The notes beneath the pieces were generated by a model, which was not told where the DNA came from, made no database searches, and saw only the letters and a list, made by a program, of their open reading frames with translations. From the NCBI RefSeq assembly GCF_001294335.1, contig NZ_LGKG01000138.1, forward strand, positions 44,292 through 108,291: 64,000 nt of DNA, in the 5' to 3' direction. Shown here in pieces: positions 16,265 through 24,937 of this stretch (position 1 is its first letter; every line of letters starts with the position of its first letter). The position numbers and the translations under genes are program-made. The stretch comes from Streptomyces chattanoogensis (GTDB taxonomy: Bacteria; Actinomycetota; Actinomycetes; Streptomycetales; Streptomycetaceae).

Positions 16265-17212
16265 CTACCGGAAGTCGGTTCGGCTCTCGGCCATCTCGAC
16301 GCTGCTGTGCAGTTCGTTCGCCGCGTGGAGCGTGGAGGCGGCCGAGAGGGCGAGACAGCCGACCAGAAGGGCCGCAACCAGCCGGCGGCGTGAGCCGCGC
16401 GGTCCGGTCGCCCGGGTGGTGCCGGAATCCATGAGAGCCGCGACACGTCGAGGTACGGGTCCGCACGTGGCTCCGGGCACGAGCCTCGGGCGGCCTTCGG
16501 GTGCCACGGCCGCGAGAGCTGCCCTGCCGATCGCCCGGGCCGCGAGCTGCCGATCTCCTACAGCTTCGGCCGCGACCTCGTCCGCCCACCGCTCCAGGGC
16601 GTAGGTGAGCGGCTCACGCAGGCCGCGCAACAGCGGGTGCAGCGTTGCCGCCAGGTGCGCGCAGCTCAGGAACAGGTGGTGCCTTCCGGCGAGGTGTGCG
16701 CGCTCGTGGGCGAAGAGGACTTCGCGCTCCTCGGCGCTCAGCGACCGCAGCATCGCGCTGCTGACCACGATGCGGCCCCGGCGGCCGAAGGGGCCGGGCA
16801 GGGCGTAGGCGTAAGGGCGTTCGTCGGGATGTACGGACAGCTCACCGCTCGCGGTCCCGGCGGCCTGCCGGGCCGCCCGTAGCTCCCGCCAGTTGCGTGC
16901 GACGACGGCAACGGCCGCCACTGCTGCGCCGACGAGGAGGCCGGCAGCGAGGATCCCGACGGGCAGCGTCAGCTGCGTGCGGTCGTCCAGCAAGCCTGGC
17001 GAGATGCCTTCCAGCGCGGCGACCGGGGCGATCTGCAGGGCACCGCCCAGGGCAAGGACACCCAGGGCCGCGGTGCTGCACACGCCCAGCAGGGCCGAGC
17101 ACGCCCCCAGCGTCCACGCGGCGGTGCGCGGGCTGAGTCGCGCGGTGACGCGGCGGGCGACCGGGACCGCGAGCAGCGGGATCAGCAGCGGGACCCAGAC
17201 CACGAATTTCAT
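16265..17212 (-). CDS. M56-family (BlaR1-like) membrane metallopeptidase
   Basis: A 315-residue protein with membrane segments near residues 4-20, 33-58, 83-105 and 275-295. The zinc site is visible in FAHERAHLAGRHH (HExxH) with a downstream ERWADEVA glutamate, as in BlaR1/MecR1. It lacks the roughly 250-residue extracellular penicillin-binding sensor of true BlaR1, as is common for actinobacterial M56 partners. The expected role is to cleave the neighbouring BlaI repressor when it senses an envelope signal. It is translationally coupled to that repressor through an ATGA overlap. Confidence 0.87.
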   Translation of the reverse strand: MKFVVWVPLLIPLLAVPVARRVTARLSPRTAAWTLGACSALLGVCSTAALGVLALGGALQIAPVAALEGISPGLLDDRTQLTLPVGILAAGLLVGAAVAAVAVVARNWRELRAARQAAGTASGELSVHPDERPYAYALPGPFGRRGRIVVSSAMLRSLSAEEREVLFAHERAHLAGRHHLFLSCAHLAATLHPLLRGLREPLTYALERWADEVAAEAVGDRQLAARAIGRAALAAVAPEGRPRLVPGATCGPVPRRVAALMDSGTTRATGPRGSRRRLVAALLVGCLALSAASTLHAANELHSSVEMAESRTDFR

Positions 17213-17589
17213 GCGTCGGCCTCCTCGCCACCGTTCAGCAGGGCCCGAAGCGTCTTCTCGTCCTCGTCGCTCAGGTCGGAGACGAACCGGGCCAGGATGC
17301 GGCCGCGGTCCTCGCCGCGGTCGAGTTCGGCGCGCATTCGACGAGCGCTCAGTCCAGGAGCGTCCGACGCCGGGAGATAGGCGTAGCCGCGTCCGGACCG
17401 CGAGCGGGTGACGATGCCCTTCTCGTGCAGCCTGGCCAGGATCGTCGTCACGGTCGTGCGGGCGAGTTCGGACCCCAGCGCCGTGCGGACCTCCCCGGCA
17501 GTGAGGCCGCCATCTGCGGCCCACAGCGCGGCCAGCACACTCGCTTCCAGTTCGCCGGACGGCCGGCGGTCGCCGCGCTCCTCAGTCAT
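17209..17589 (-). CDS. BlaI/MecI/CopY-family repressor
   Basis: A 126-residue winged-helix repressor of the penicillinase type: helices ELEASVLAALWAADGGLTAGEV and TTVTTILARLHEKGIVTR, wing SRSGRGYAYLPA, then a dimerising tail. It should bind the two operators just upstream (17613-17649), repressing itself, the M56 gene and the divergent DedA-PAP2-PAP2 operon. The target is likely envelope-lipid recycling rather than a beta-lactamase, as none is nearby. Confidence 0.9.
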   Translation of the reverse strand: MTEERGDRRPSGELEASVLAALWAADGGLTAGEVRTALGSELARTTVTTILARLHEKGIVTRSRSGRGYAYLPASDAPGLSARRMRAELDRGEDRGRILARFVSDLSDEDEKTLRALLNGGEEADA

Positions 17590-17612
17590 GGAACGGATTA
17601 TCCCATGACATC

Positions 17613-17649
17613 GTCTACAGTGATGTAGACCGACTACATTGCTGTAGAC
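17613..17649. promoter_or_regulatory. Tandem BlaI-type operators between repressor and DedA operon
   Basis: GTCTACAGTGATGTAGAC (17613-17630) and GACTACATTGCTGTAGAC (17632-17649), two copies of a TACA-n4-TGTA dyad 19 bp apart. They sit in the divergent promoter between the BlaI gene and the DedA operon. Confidence 0.85.
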
Positions 17650-17696
17650 AGACCGGGCGGCCCGCCGCCCCATGCCCCTCTCGGAAGGTGCCCGGC

Positions 17697-18387
17697 GTGC
17701 CGTGGTGTCCACAATTCTGCGCTCTGACCGCACACGGCCAGCTTGCGGTCGACGTCCTCGACGCCGGGTCGCTGCTGACCGCCTTCGGCGCGCTGGGCGT
17801 GGCTGTCGTCCTCTTCGCCGAGACCGGTCTGCTGGTCGGCTTCTTCCTGCCCGGCGACTCCCTGCTCTTCACCGCGGGGCTGCTGTGCGTGCCCAGTGGA
17901 ACGGGGATGCATCTATCTCTTTCGCAGGTTCTCCTCGCGGCGGTCGGCGGGGCGCTGGCCGGAGCCCAGGCCCGGGTACTGGATCGGTCGCCGGGGCGGC
18001 CGGGCGCTCCTCGCCCGCAGCCGGTCCCGGCACCTGCATGAGGGAGCCGAACGCGCCGAGGAACTGCTGGCGCGCTATGGGCACGCCAAGGCCATCGTCT
18101 TGGCGCGCTTCGTCCCTGTCGTCCGCACCGTTCTCAACCCCCTGGCCGGAGCGCTCAAGGTCCCGGCACGGGTCTTCCTCCTGTGGCAGGTCATCGGCGG
18201 CCTGGCGTGGACCGTGGGCCTGGTGCTCGCCGGGTACGCACTCGGTTCCTCCATCCCCAACGTCGACCGCTACTTGCTGCCCCTGGTCGCCCTCATCGTG
18301 CTCCTTTCCCTTCTCCCCCTCGCACGAGAGGTTCTGCGGAGCCGTCGCACCCGCCGCGACCGAGGCACTGCCGGGGGCGAGGCATGA
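17697..18387 (+). pseudogene. DedA-family membrane protein with a frameshift
   Basis: The N-terminal half (FAETGLLVGFFLPGDSLLFTAG, the conserved re-entrant motif) and the C-terminal half (GYWIGRRGGRALL, FVPVVRTVLNPLAGAL, FLLWQVIGGLAW) are both well conserved but in different frames. They rejoin perfectly if one C is removed near 17971 in GCCCGGG. DedA proteins include the undecaprenyl-phosphate flippase UptA. Everything else is intact and the next gene is ATGA-coupled, so this may be a sequencing error or a very recent mutation. The start is GTG 17697, or GTG 17688. Confidence 0.8.
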
Positions 18388-18986
18388 TGAACCGCGTACC
18401 CCTTTCCGCCCACCCGGCCTTCTATGACGACAGCCTCTACGCCTCCGTGACACGCCTCGCTCACCGCACACCCGCCGCAGTGGATTCGGTGATCTCCGCG
18501 TGGTCCGAGTACGGCCTCGGGCTGTTCGCCGTCCTCATGATCATCGCGTGGTGGCGGGCGCGCACGGCCGGGCTGCCGCAACTGCCCGCGCTGGCGGTGC
18601 CGGCCGTGGTCGTGCTCGCCTACGCGGCCAACGACGCCCTCAAGAGCCAGGTGGCAGAGCAGCGTCCCTGCCAGGTCTTGCCGGTAAAGCCGCTGGATCC
18701 CTGTCCGGCGCTGGGTGACTGGTCATTCCCGAGTAACCACGCTGCGATAGCCGCGGCGGCGGCCGCCGGTCTGTGGGGCATCGATCGGCTCCTGGGGTGG
18801 GTTGCCGCCTCGGCCGCGCTACTGATGGCCGCCTCCAGGGTCTGGATCGGCGCGCATTACCCGCACGATGCCCTTGCCGGTCTCCTGGTCGGGGCCGTCT
18901 TCGGCACCCTGCTGATCCACGTGGCCAAGCGGAGCGCCACCCTGTTCGGGCGGGGGCGCGCTCCCCGACAGGTGTCGGCGCAATGA
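18384..18986 (+). CDS. PAP2-family phosphatase (BcrC-like), first copy
   Basis: A 200-residue membrane phosphatase with all three PAP2 signatures: KSQVAEQRP, PSNH (PSGH variant with the catalytic His) and SRVWIGAHYPHDALAG. About five helices. The family dephosphorylates undecaprenyl pyrophosphate or phosphatidyl phosphates on the outer membrane face. The ATG overlaps the DedA stop (ATGA), so it belongs to the BlaI-controlled operon. Confidence 0.88.
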   Translation: MMNRVPLSAHPAFYDDSLYASVTRLAHRTPAAVDSVISAWSEYGLGLFAVLMIIAWWRARTAGLPQLPALAVPAVVVLAYAANDALKSQVAEQRPCQVLPVKPLDPCPALGDWSFPSNHAAIAAAAAAGLWGIDRLLGWVAASAALLMAASRVWIGAHYPHDALAGLLVGAVFGTLLIHVAKRSATLFGRGRAPRQVSAQ

Positions 18987-19699
18987 GTGCGCCGGATGCC
19001 GTCGGCCCGGTGCGCGGGCCCCGGCCTGCCTGCCGCTCCTGGCCCGGCCCGCTGCGGATGGCAGCGGTCTGCGCCGCACTGTTCGCCGCACTCGTGACCA
19101 CCGCCCTCACGGGAGGCGGGAAGGGGGCGCTGCCCGGCGATCGAGCGCTGCACGACTGGACGCTGGTTCACCGACCGGACGCGGCCGTGGCGACGGCCCG
19201 GGCGTTGACCGACTCCGGCACCGGTATCTGGCCCTATCTCCTAGTCGCGTTCGCCGGATTCCTCACGGGTCGCGGCGCACGAGGACGGACAGCCGGCGCG
19301 GTCGCCGCCCTCGCCGTACTCCTGCTCGGCCAGGGGCTGCGACTTGCCCTGATGCTGGTCATAGCCCGGCCACGGCCACCGCATGCCGACTGGGCAACGC
19401 ACGCTTCACGCTTCTCGATGCCTTCCGGGCACAGCACCACCTCTGCCCTCGTCGCCGGACTCGTGTGCTGGGCCGCCGCCCACGCCGCACGGCGAATCCT
19501 GCGCTGGTGCGTCTGGGGGCCGACTGTGCTGTGGGCGGCCGGTGTCGGTCTCACACGGATCTATCTGGGCGTTCGCTGGCCGAGCGATGTCGTCACCGGC
19601 TGGCTGCTGGCCGCTGCCTACCTGGCTACCATGGTTGCTCTCACCAGAGGCCGGCTGCCCGTTCCCAGGCCCCCGCGAACGCCTCGCGGCACGGGCTGA
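18983..19699 (+). CDS. PAP2-family phosphatase, second copy
   Basis: A 238-residue membrane phosphatase with K/R-rich LALMLVIARPRPP, MPSGHSTT and TRIYLGVRWPSDVVTGW. The third motif has Trp where His is usual (GVRWPSD in place of GxHxxxD), so activity may be altered, although the PSGH His is present. Its ATG overlaps the stop of the first PAP2 gene. It is the last gene of the DedA operon. Confidence 0.85.
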   Translation: MSAPDAVGPVRGPRPACRSWPGPLRMAAVCAALFAALVTTALTGGGKGALPGDRALHDWTLVHRPDAAVATARALTDSGTGIWPYLLVAFAGFLTGRGARGRTAGAVAALAVLLLGQGLRLALMLVIARPRPPHADWATHASRFSMPSGHSTTSALVAGLVCWAAAHAARRILRWCVWGPTVLWAAGVGLTRIYLGVRWPSDVVTGWLLAAAYLATMVALTRGRLPVPRPPRTPRGTG

Positions 19700-19836
19700 G
19701 CAGTGCCGCCCGGGCTGACGACACTCAGGACATGGCGACTCCCGGCGGGCAGCGGGCGGTCGAGGACAGCAGATTCCGCAGCGCAGGACTACTTCCGAGG
19801 TGTCCACACTGCCCTCAAGTATGGTTGCCCCAGCAG

Positions 19837-19995
19837 GACGCCCTCCGCAGCCGCATCGCGGTGGTGACTGGAGCGACGCGGGGAGCCGGCCGCGGGATCG
19901 CTGCCGCATTGGGGGAAGCCGGTGCGACGGTGATCTGTACTGGGCGAAGCAGCAGGACCCACTCCTCATCTCGACAGGGGAAACCACCGCGCTGA
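19837..19995 (+). pseudogene. Short-chain dehydrogenase N-terminal remnant
   Basis: One frame reads RIAVVTGATRGAGRGIAAALGEAGATVICTGRSSRT, the cofactor-binding start of SDR enzymes (TGxxxGxG). It ends at a TGA about 50 codons in, without the catalytic Tyr-x3-Lys region. No start codon with a ribosome site belongs to it. Confidence 0.65.
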
Positions 19996-20728
19996 TGCTG
20001 GTGTTCAGAGCGTCTCGTCCTGCTGACGACGCAGCAGCACTGCCACCGAGGGCGGCGACCGGCGCATCGTCCGCCACACCGACGGCGCGGTCCCCTCCAT
20101 CGGGACCCCGACGCCGAGCACTTTCAGGCCATGCTGAGCCGCTTGCAGGATGCCGTGCACCTCGACCGTGCGCGCACTGGGGTCGATGTCGCCCACGATC
20201 CCGTGCTTGGCGTAGCGGGGTAGCCCGAGGCACCCGTCTCCCCCGTCACCTCGACGACCGCCGATCTGACGGCTGAGTCCTCCGCCACGGCACCGCCCCT
20301 GCCCTCCGCATGTTCGGGAACCAACAAGATCGTGAAACGCCGCGGCTTTGTAGTCACGCTCCGACATTTAAGTGCCGGCGTCATCAGCCGTGGGACAGGC
20401 GCGTGACACGGGGCCCACATGCGGGCACTGCTCACCGCCTCGGCCGCAGGACACGGGATCTCTCGCGCCGTCGCCACGGCGGTCAGCAGCGGACCGCACC
20501 TCTTGGACGAGATCACCGAGGCCGCGACGGCTGACGCGATGGTCAGTGCCGTACTGCGATCGGCGTGCGACGTCGACTACCGGGTCGAATGAGTGCGACA
20601 GGAAGCCGCATTCTTGATCTTGTATAGCAAAGCATGGCATTCACCCATAGGATGGATATTGCTGGCGCACTGGCGTGCCAGACAGGCACGTGAAGTCGGT
20701 GCGGAAGGGCCATCGACTCGGGTACGGG
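19996..20728. other. Degenerate stretch without a recognisable gene
   Basis: Several short frames on both strands do not match families I know. A 57-codon plus-strand frame (20419-20592, starting MRALLTASAAGHGIS and ending VDYRVE) has coding-like composition and could be the tail of a lost gene. Around 20610-20670 there is a locally AT-richer patch that may hold the promoter of the following operon. Confidence 0.4.
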
Positions 20729-22411
20729 ATGCCTATGGATCGGGCCGCCGGTCCGGCGCGGACCGTGATCCTGACCGTGGACGACGACCCGGGCGTGTCG
20801 CGTGCTGTCGCCCGCGATCTGCGGCGACGCTACGGCGGGTCGTACCGCATTGTGCGCGCGGAGTCCGGCGAGTCCGCTCTTGCCGCCCTGCGCGAGCTGA
20901 AGCTGCGCGGCGGCCCCGTCGCGGTGATCGTGGCCGACTACCGGATGCCGAACATGAACGGCATCGAGTTCCTCGAGCAGGCTCTTGACATCTACCCCGA
21001 CACCCGGCGGGTCCTGCTGACCGCGTACGCGGACACCAATGCGGCCATCGACGCGATCAATGTCGTCGACCTCGACCACTACCTCCTCAAGCCCTGGGAG
21101 CCGCCCGAGGAGAAGCTCTACCCCGTCATCGACGATCTCTTGTCGGCCTGGCGGGCCACCGACCACCGGCCGGTGCCCCTCACCAAGGTCGTCGGACACC
21201 GCTGGTCGGCGCGTTCGTCGGCCGTACGGGAGTTCCTGGCCCGCAACCAGGTGCCGTACCGGTGGTACTCGTCCGACGACCCGGAAGGCCGGCGGCTGCT
21301 GTGCGCCGCGGGCCAGGAGGGCCTGCGGCTCCCGCTGGTGATCACTCCGGACGGCACGGCCCTCATCGAACCCGGGGACCGGGAGCTCGCCACTCGGGTC
21401 GGCCTGGCGACGACCCCGGCAACCGACGTCTACGACCTCGTCATCATCGGCGGCGGACCAGCCGGTTTGGGTGCGGCGGTGTACGGGGCCTCCGAGGGCC
21501 TGCGGACCGTCCTCGTGGAACGCTCTGCGACCGGAGGCCAGGCGGGCCAGAGCTCGCGCATCGAGAACTATCTCGGATTTCCGGACGGAGTCTCCGGGGC
21601 ACAGCTCACGGACCGGGCTCGGCGTCAGGCGGCGAAGTTCGGTGCCGAGATACTGACCGCGTGCGAGGTCACCGGGCTGGAGATCAATGGCGCGTCGCGC
21701 GTCGTCCGGTTCTCGGACGGCTCCGCTGTCGCCGCGCACTCCGTGATTCTCGCGACCGGCGTGTCGTACCGACAACTGGATGCACCCCACGTGGCCGAGT
21801 TGACCGGCTGCGGAGTGTTCTACGGCTCGGCCCTGACCGAAGCAGCCGCGTGCCAGGGCCATGACGTGTACATCGTGGGCGGCGCGAACTCCGCAGGCCA
21901 GGCCGCGATATACCTGGCCCGGAGCGCCAAGTCGGTCACCGTACTGGTGCGCAGGCCGTCCTTGTCCACGTCGATGTCGCACTACCTCATCCAGCAGGTG
22001 GACGAGACACCCGCGATCTCCGTAAGGACCAACACGGTGGTCGACGCCGCCCACGGCTCGCGGCAACTGGAACGGCTCACCCTGCGCGACATCGCGACCG
22101 GCCACACCGAACTCGTCGACGCCCAGTGGATGTTCGTCTTCATCGGCGCAGCCCCGCTGACCGACTGGCTGGAGGGCACGGTGCTCCGGGACTCCCGCGG
22201 GTTCATCCTGACCGGCCCCGATCTGACCGCCGAGGGGCGCCCGCCGGCCGGCTGGGAGTTGGACCGGCCGCCGTACCACTTGGAGACCAACGTCCCGGGC
22301 GTGTTCGTGGCCGGGGACGCCCGCGCCGAGTCCGCCAAACGTGTCGCTTCCGCGGTAGGCGAGGGAGCCATGGCGGTCATGCTCGCCCACCGGTATCTGG
22401 AGCAGTCATGA
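20729..22411 (+). CDS. Response regulator fused to thioredoxin-reductase-like flavoprotein
   Basis: About 560 residues in three parts. First, a receiver domain (VILTVDDDPGVSRAV, phospho-Asp in VIVADYRMPNMNG, LLKPW). Next, a short thioredoxin/ArsC-like segment (HRWSARSSAVREFL, residues about 160-225). Last, an FAD/NAD(P)H reductase of the thioredoxin reductase fold (VIIGGGPAGLGAAVY, GGQAGQSSRIENYLGF, VYIVGGANSAGQAA, VFVAGDARA). The redox CxxC of thioredoxin reductases is replaced by FYGSALTEAAAC, so it cannot reduce thioredoxin in the usual way. The start may be ATG 20729 or 20735. It is ATGA-coupled to the kinase downstream, so a phosphorelay gating a flavin reductase is likely. Confidence 0.9.
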   Translation: MPMDRAAGPARTVILTVDDDPGVSRAVARDLRRRYGGSYRIVRAESGESALAALRELKLRGGPVAVIVADYRMPNMNGIEFLEQALDIYPDTRRVLLTAYADTNAAIDAINVVDLDHYLLKPWEPPEEKLYPVIDDLLSAWRATDHRPVPLTKVVGHRWSARSSAVREFLARNQVPYRWYSSDDPEGRRLLCAAGQEGLRLPLVITPDGTALIEPGDRELATRVGLATTPATDVYDLVIIGGGPAGLGAAVYGASEGLRTVLVERSATGGQAGQSSRIENYLGFPDGVSGAQLTDRARRQAAKFGAEILTACEVTGLEINGASRVVRFSDGSAVAAHSVILATGVSYRQLDAPHVAELTGCGVFYGSALTEAAACQGHDVYIVGGANSAGQAAIYLARSAKSVTVLVRRPSLSTSMSHYLIQQVDETPAISVRTNTVVDAAHGSRQLERLTLRDIATGHTELVDAQWMFVFIGAAPLTDWLEGTVLRDSRGFILTGPDLTAEGRPPAGWELDRPPYHLETNVPGVFVAGDARAESAKRVASAVGEGAMAVMLAHRYLEQS

Positions 22412-23868
22412 ACGGCCGGCCGCTGCCGTGCAGCCGGGAGGAACTGGGCTCGCTGTTCCTGTTCGAGAAGCTGGACCCCGACCAGATCGCCCGGCTCTGC
22501 CGCGAAGGCCGTGTGGAGGAGTTCGAGCCCGGGCCCGTGTACGCCGAGGGCGACGATGCCACGTGCTTCTACGTGTTGCTCGAAGGGACCATCGTTCTCT
22601 CGCGCCGGATCGGGGACTACGACGTGGAGATCACCCGCAGCTCCAGCCGCGGGGTGTACGCGGGAGCCTTCCAGGCCTATCTGGGCGACCGCCTGCGGCA
22701 GGTCTACAACAGCTCGCTCCGTGTTCTTGAGCCCACACGCTTCTTCGTACTGCCCGCGGAGACCTTCGCCGCGATCATGCGTGAGTGGTTTCCCATGGCC
22801 GTGCACCTCCTCGAAGGCCTCTTCTTCGGCACCAAGAGCGCCCAGGAGGCCGTCGGCCAGCGAGAACGGCTCCTGGCTCTCGGATCGCTGTCCGCAGGGC
22901 TGACCCATGAGCTGAACAACCCCGCCGCCGCGGCCGTGCGCGCCACGTCCGCGCTCCGTGACCGTGTTGCCGGGATGCGCCACAAGCTCGGCATCCTCGC
23001 GGCACGCCCGTACCGGCGCGACACTCTGGAGACGCTCATCGACGTCCAAGAACGCACCGCCGAACGCGTCGCCAAGGCCACCGCCCTGAGCCCGCTGGAA
23101 GCCTCGGACCGGGAGGACACCCTCTCCGACTGGCTGGACGACCACGGCATCGGGGACGGATGGCAGCTCGCGCCGACCTTCGTACAGGCCGGCCTCGACA
23201 CCGACTGGCTGGACCAGGTCGCCGCAGCGGTGGACGCGGACACCCTCGAAGATGCCGTGCGGTGGCTCAACTGCACTGTCGAAATCGAGGTGTTGATGAA
23301 CGAAATCGAGGAGTCGACCACCCGCGTCTCGGCCCTCGTGACCGCGGCCAAACAGTACTCGCAACTCGATCGAGCACCCCACCAGGTCGCAGATGTGCAT
23401 GAGCTGCTCGACAGCACCCTGCTGATGGTCTCCGCGAAGATCGGTCCCCACATCACCGTCGTCAAGGACTACGACCGCCGCCTGCCGAAGATCCCCGGCT
23501 ACCCCAGCGAGCTCAACCAGGTATGGACGAATCTGATCGACAACGCCGTCTCGGCGATGGACAGCACCGGCGGCGACGGCACGTTGACCGTACGGACCGC
23601 GCGTGATGGCGACCATCTACTCGTCGAATTCCGCGACACCGGTCCAGGAGTCCGCGCGGAGTTCCGCGATCGCATCTTCGACCCGTTCTTCACCACCAAA
23701 CCGGTAGGTGAGGGCACCGGTCTCGGCTTGGACATCTCATGGCGCATCGTCGTCAACAAGCACAACGGGGACCTGCGGTTCCAGTCCGTTCCCGGCGACA
23801 CACGCTTCCAGGTACGCCTCCCGCTGGCCTCCGCCGACCCCCCTCCCCCACAGGAGGAGACCTCATGA
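22408..23868 (+). CDS. cNMP-binding-domain histidine kinase
   Basis: A 486-residue soluble kinase. The N-terminal cyclic-nucleotide-binding fold (about residues 12-140: FEKLDPDQIARLC, VYAEGDDATCFYVLLEG) is followed by the H-box GLTHELNNPAAAAVR near residue 167 and ATPase boxes NLIDNAVSAM, FRDTGPGV, TTKPVGEGTGLGLDI. There is no membrane segment, so it senses an internal ligand. It overlaps both neighbours by ATGA and is almost certainly the partner of the response regulator-flavoreductase fusion. Confidence 0.9.
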   Translation: MNGRPLPCSREELGSLFLFEKLDPDQIARLCREGRVEEFEPGPVYAEGDDATCFYVLLEGTIVLSRRIGDYDVEITRSSSRGVYAGAFQAYLGDRLRQVYNSSLRVLEPTRFFVLPAETFAAIMREWFPMAVHLLEGLFFGTKSAQEAVGQRERLLALGSLSAGLTHELNNPAAAAVRATSALRDRVAGMRHKLGILAARPYRRDTLETLIDVQERTAERVAKATALSPLEASDREDTLSDWLDDHGIGDGWQLAPTFVQAGLDTDWLDQVAAAVDADTLEDAVRWLNCTVEIEVLMNEIEESTTRVSALVTAAKQYSQLDRAPHQVADVHELLDSTLLMVSAKIGPHITVVKDYDRRLPKIPGYPSELNQVWTNLIDNAVSAMDSTGGDGTLTVRTARDGDHLLVEFRDTGPGVRAEFRDRIFDPFFTTKPVGEGTGLGLDISWRIVVNKHNGDLRFQSVPGDTRFQVRLPLASADPPPPQEETS

Positions 23869-24215
23869 GTTCTCCCGACGGAATCGACCCCTCGGTTCCA
23901 CCCAGCGGAACCGGATGCGCCGAGTGCGACGCGGCCGGCGGCTGGTGGTTCCACCTGCGACGCTGCGCACAGTGCGGCCACATCGGCTGCTGCGACGACT
24001 CGCCGGCCAAGCACGGGACGGCTCACGCGCGGGCCACCGGGCACCCGCTGATCCGCAGCTTCGAACCGGGCGAAACCTGGTTCTACAACTACGAGACCTC
24101 GGAGATGTACGCCTCGGGCCCGCCCCTGGCTCCCCCTGAGAGCCACCCGGCCGATCAGCCCACCCCTGGCCCCGCGGGACGAGTCCCGGAGGACTGGGCC
24201 GACCGGCTGGGATAG
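23865..24215 (+). CDS. UBP-type zinc finger protein
   Basis: A 116-residue protein with a ZnF-UBP domain: CAECDAAGGWWFHLRRCAQCGHIGCCDDSPAKHGTAHARATGH holds the Cys/His ligands, followed by SFEPGETWFYNYET. In eukaryotes this domain binds the free C-terminus of ubiquitin; in bacteria its ligand is unknown. The C-terminus is Pro-rich. An AGGAGGAGA ribosome site precedes the start, and the gene overlaps the kinase stop. It is third in a conserved actinobacterial operon with the fusion protein and kinase. Confidence 0.88.
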   Translation: MSSPDGIDPSVPPSGTGCAECDAAGGWWFHLRRCAQCGHIGCCDDSPAKHGTAHARATGHPLIRSFEPGETWFYNYETSEMYASGPPLAPPESHPADQPTPGPAGRVPEDWADRLG

Positions 24216-24383
24216 GCAGAAGGGCTGAGATCTCATCGCGCGGGCACACGGGCCGAGGACAGGGCATCAGTCCGGTGCCCCAGCCGAGCACCGCCCAACC
24301 GAGCACTGGCCAAGATGGCGAGGCGATGGACCTCGTGGCACCTGGTCGGCCGGGTGTTCCGCAGCCGCACGGAGGGACGGCCG

Positions 24384-24434
24384 ATGCGAGTCACCGTCGT
24401 GGGAGAGGGCATCGCCGGGCTGACCTGCGCTCCC
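24384..24434 (+). pseudogene. FAD-dependent oxidoreductase, N-terminal scrap
   Basis: ATG at 24384 gives MRVTVVGEGIAGLTCA, a typical dinucleotide-binding beginning. Homology stops after about 16 codons, exactly where the carbamoyltransferase fragment begins in another frame. Confidence 0.45.
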
Positions 24435-24937
24435 GCTACCTCCGCGACGGGAACATCATCGGCTGGGCGCGGGGCCGCTGGGAAGTCGGCCCCCGCGCGC
24501 TCGGGAACCGGTCGATCCTCGCCGCTTCCTTCACCGAGGAGACGACGGGCAGGCTCAACAAGATCAAGCAGCGCGAGGGATACCGCCCCATCGCCCCGAT
24601 CTGTCTGGAGCAGGACGCGGGCCGCTGGTTCGGTGGAGGGGTCCCCGATCCCTACATGCTGTACTTCAGCCAGGTCGAGTCCAGCGAACTGCAGGCAGTG
24701 ACGCACGTCGACGGAACAGCTCGCACTCAGACCGTCGACCCGACGGCGAACCCGGAAATGGCCGAACTGCTGACCTCCTTCGGAGAATTGACCGGATTCA
24801 GCGTCCTCTGCCACACCTCGCTCAACCATTCGGGACGCGGGTTCATCAACCGCACCAGCGACCTGATTGCATACGGCGAACTCCACGGGCTGGATGGATA
24901 TGCCGTCAATGGCACCTTCATTACCCCGCGGCGATAA
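24430..24937 (+). pseudogene. Carbamoyltransferase (NodU/CmcH family), C-terminal fragment
   Basis: About 168 codons of the YrdC-like C-terminal domain of O-carbamoyltransferases: NIIGWARGRWEVGPRALGNR, then GYRPIAPICLEQDAG and FSVLCHTSLNHSGRGFINR. The N-terminal roughly 350 residues with the metal site are missing, and the fragment is fused to the start of an unrelated oxidoreductase, so it is a deletion product. Such enzymes decorate antibiotics and Nod factors; the parent may have belonged to a lost biosynthetic cluster. The reading frame itself is clean. Confidence 0.72.

Noticed and set aside
16051..16434. Plus-strand frame behind the orphan BlaI operators as a real gene
   Set aside because: A ribosome site is present, but the protein is Arg/Pro/His-rich without any family resemblance and runs antisense into the M56 gene.
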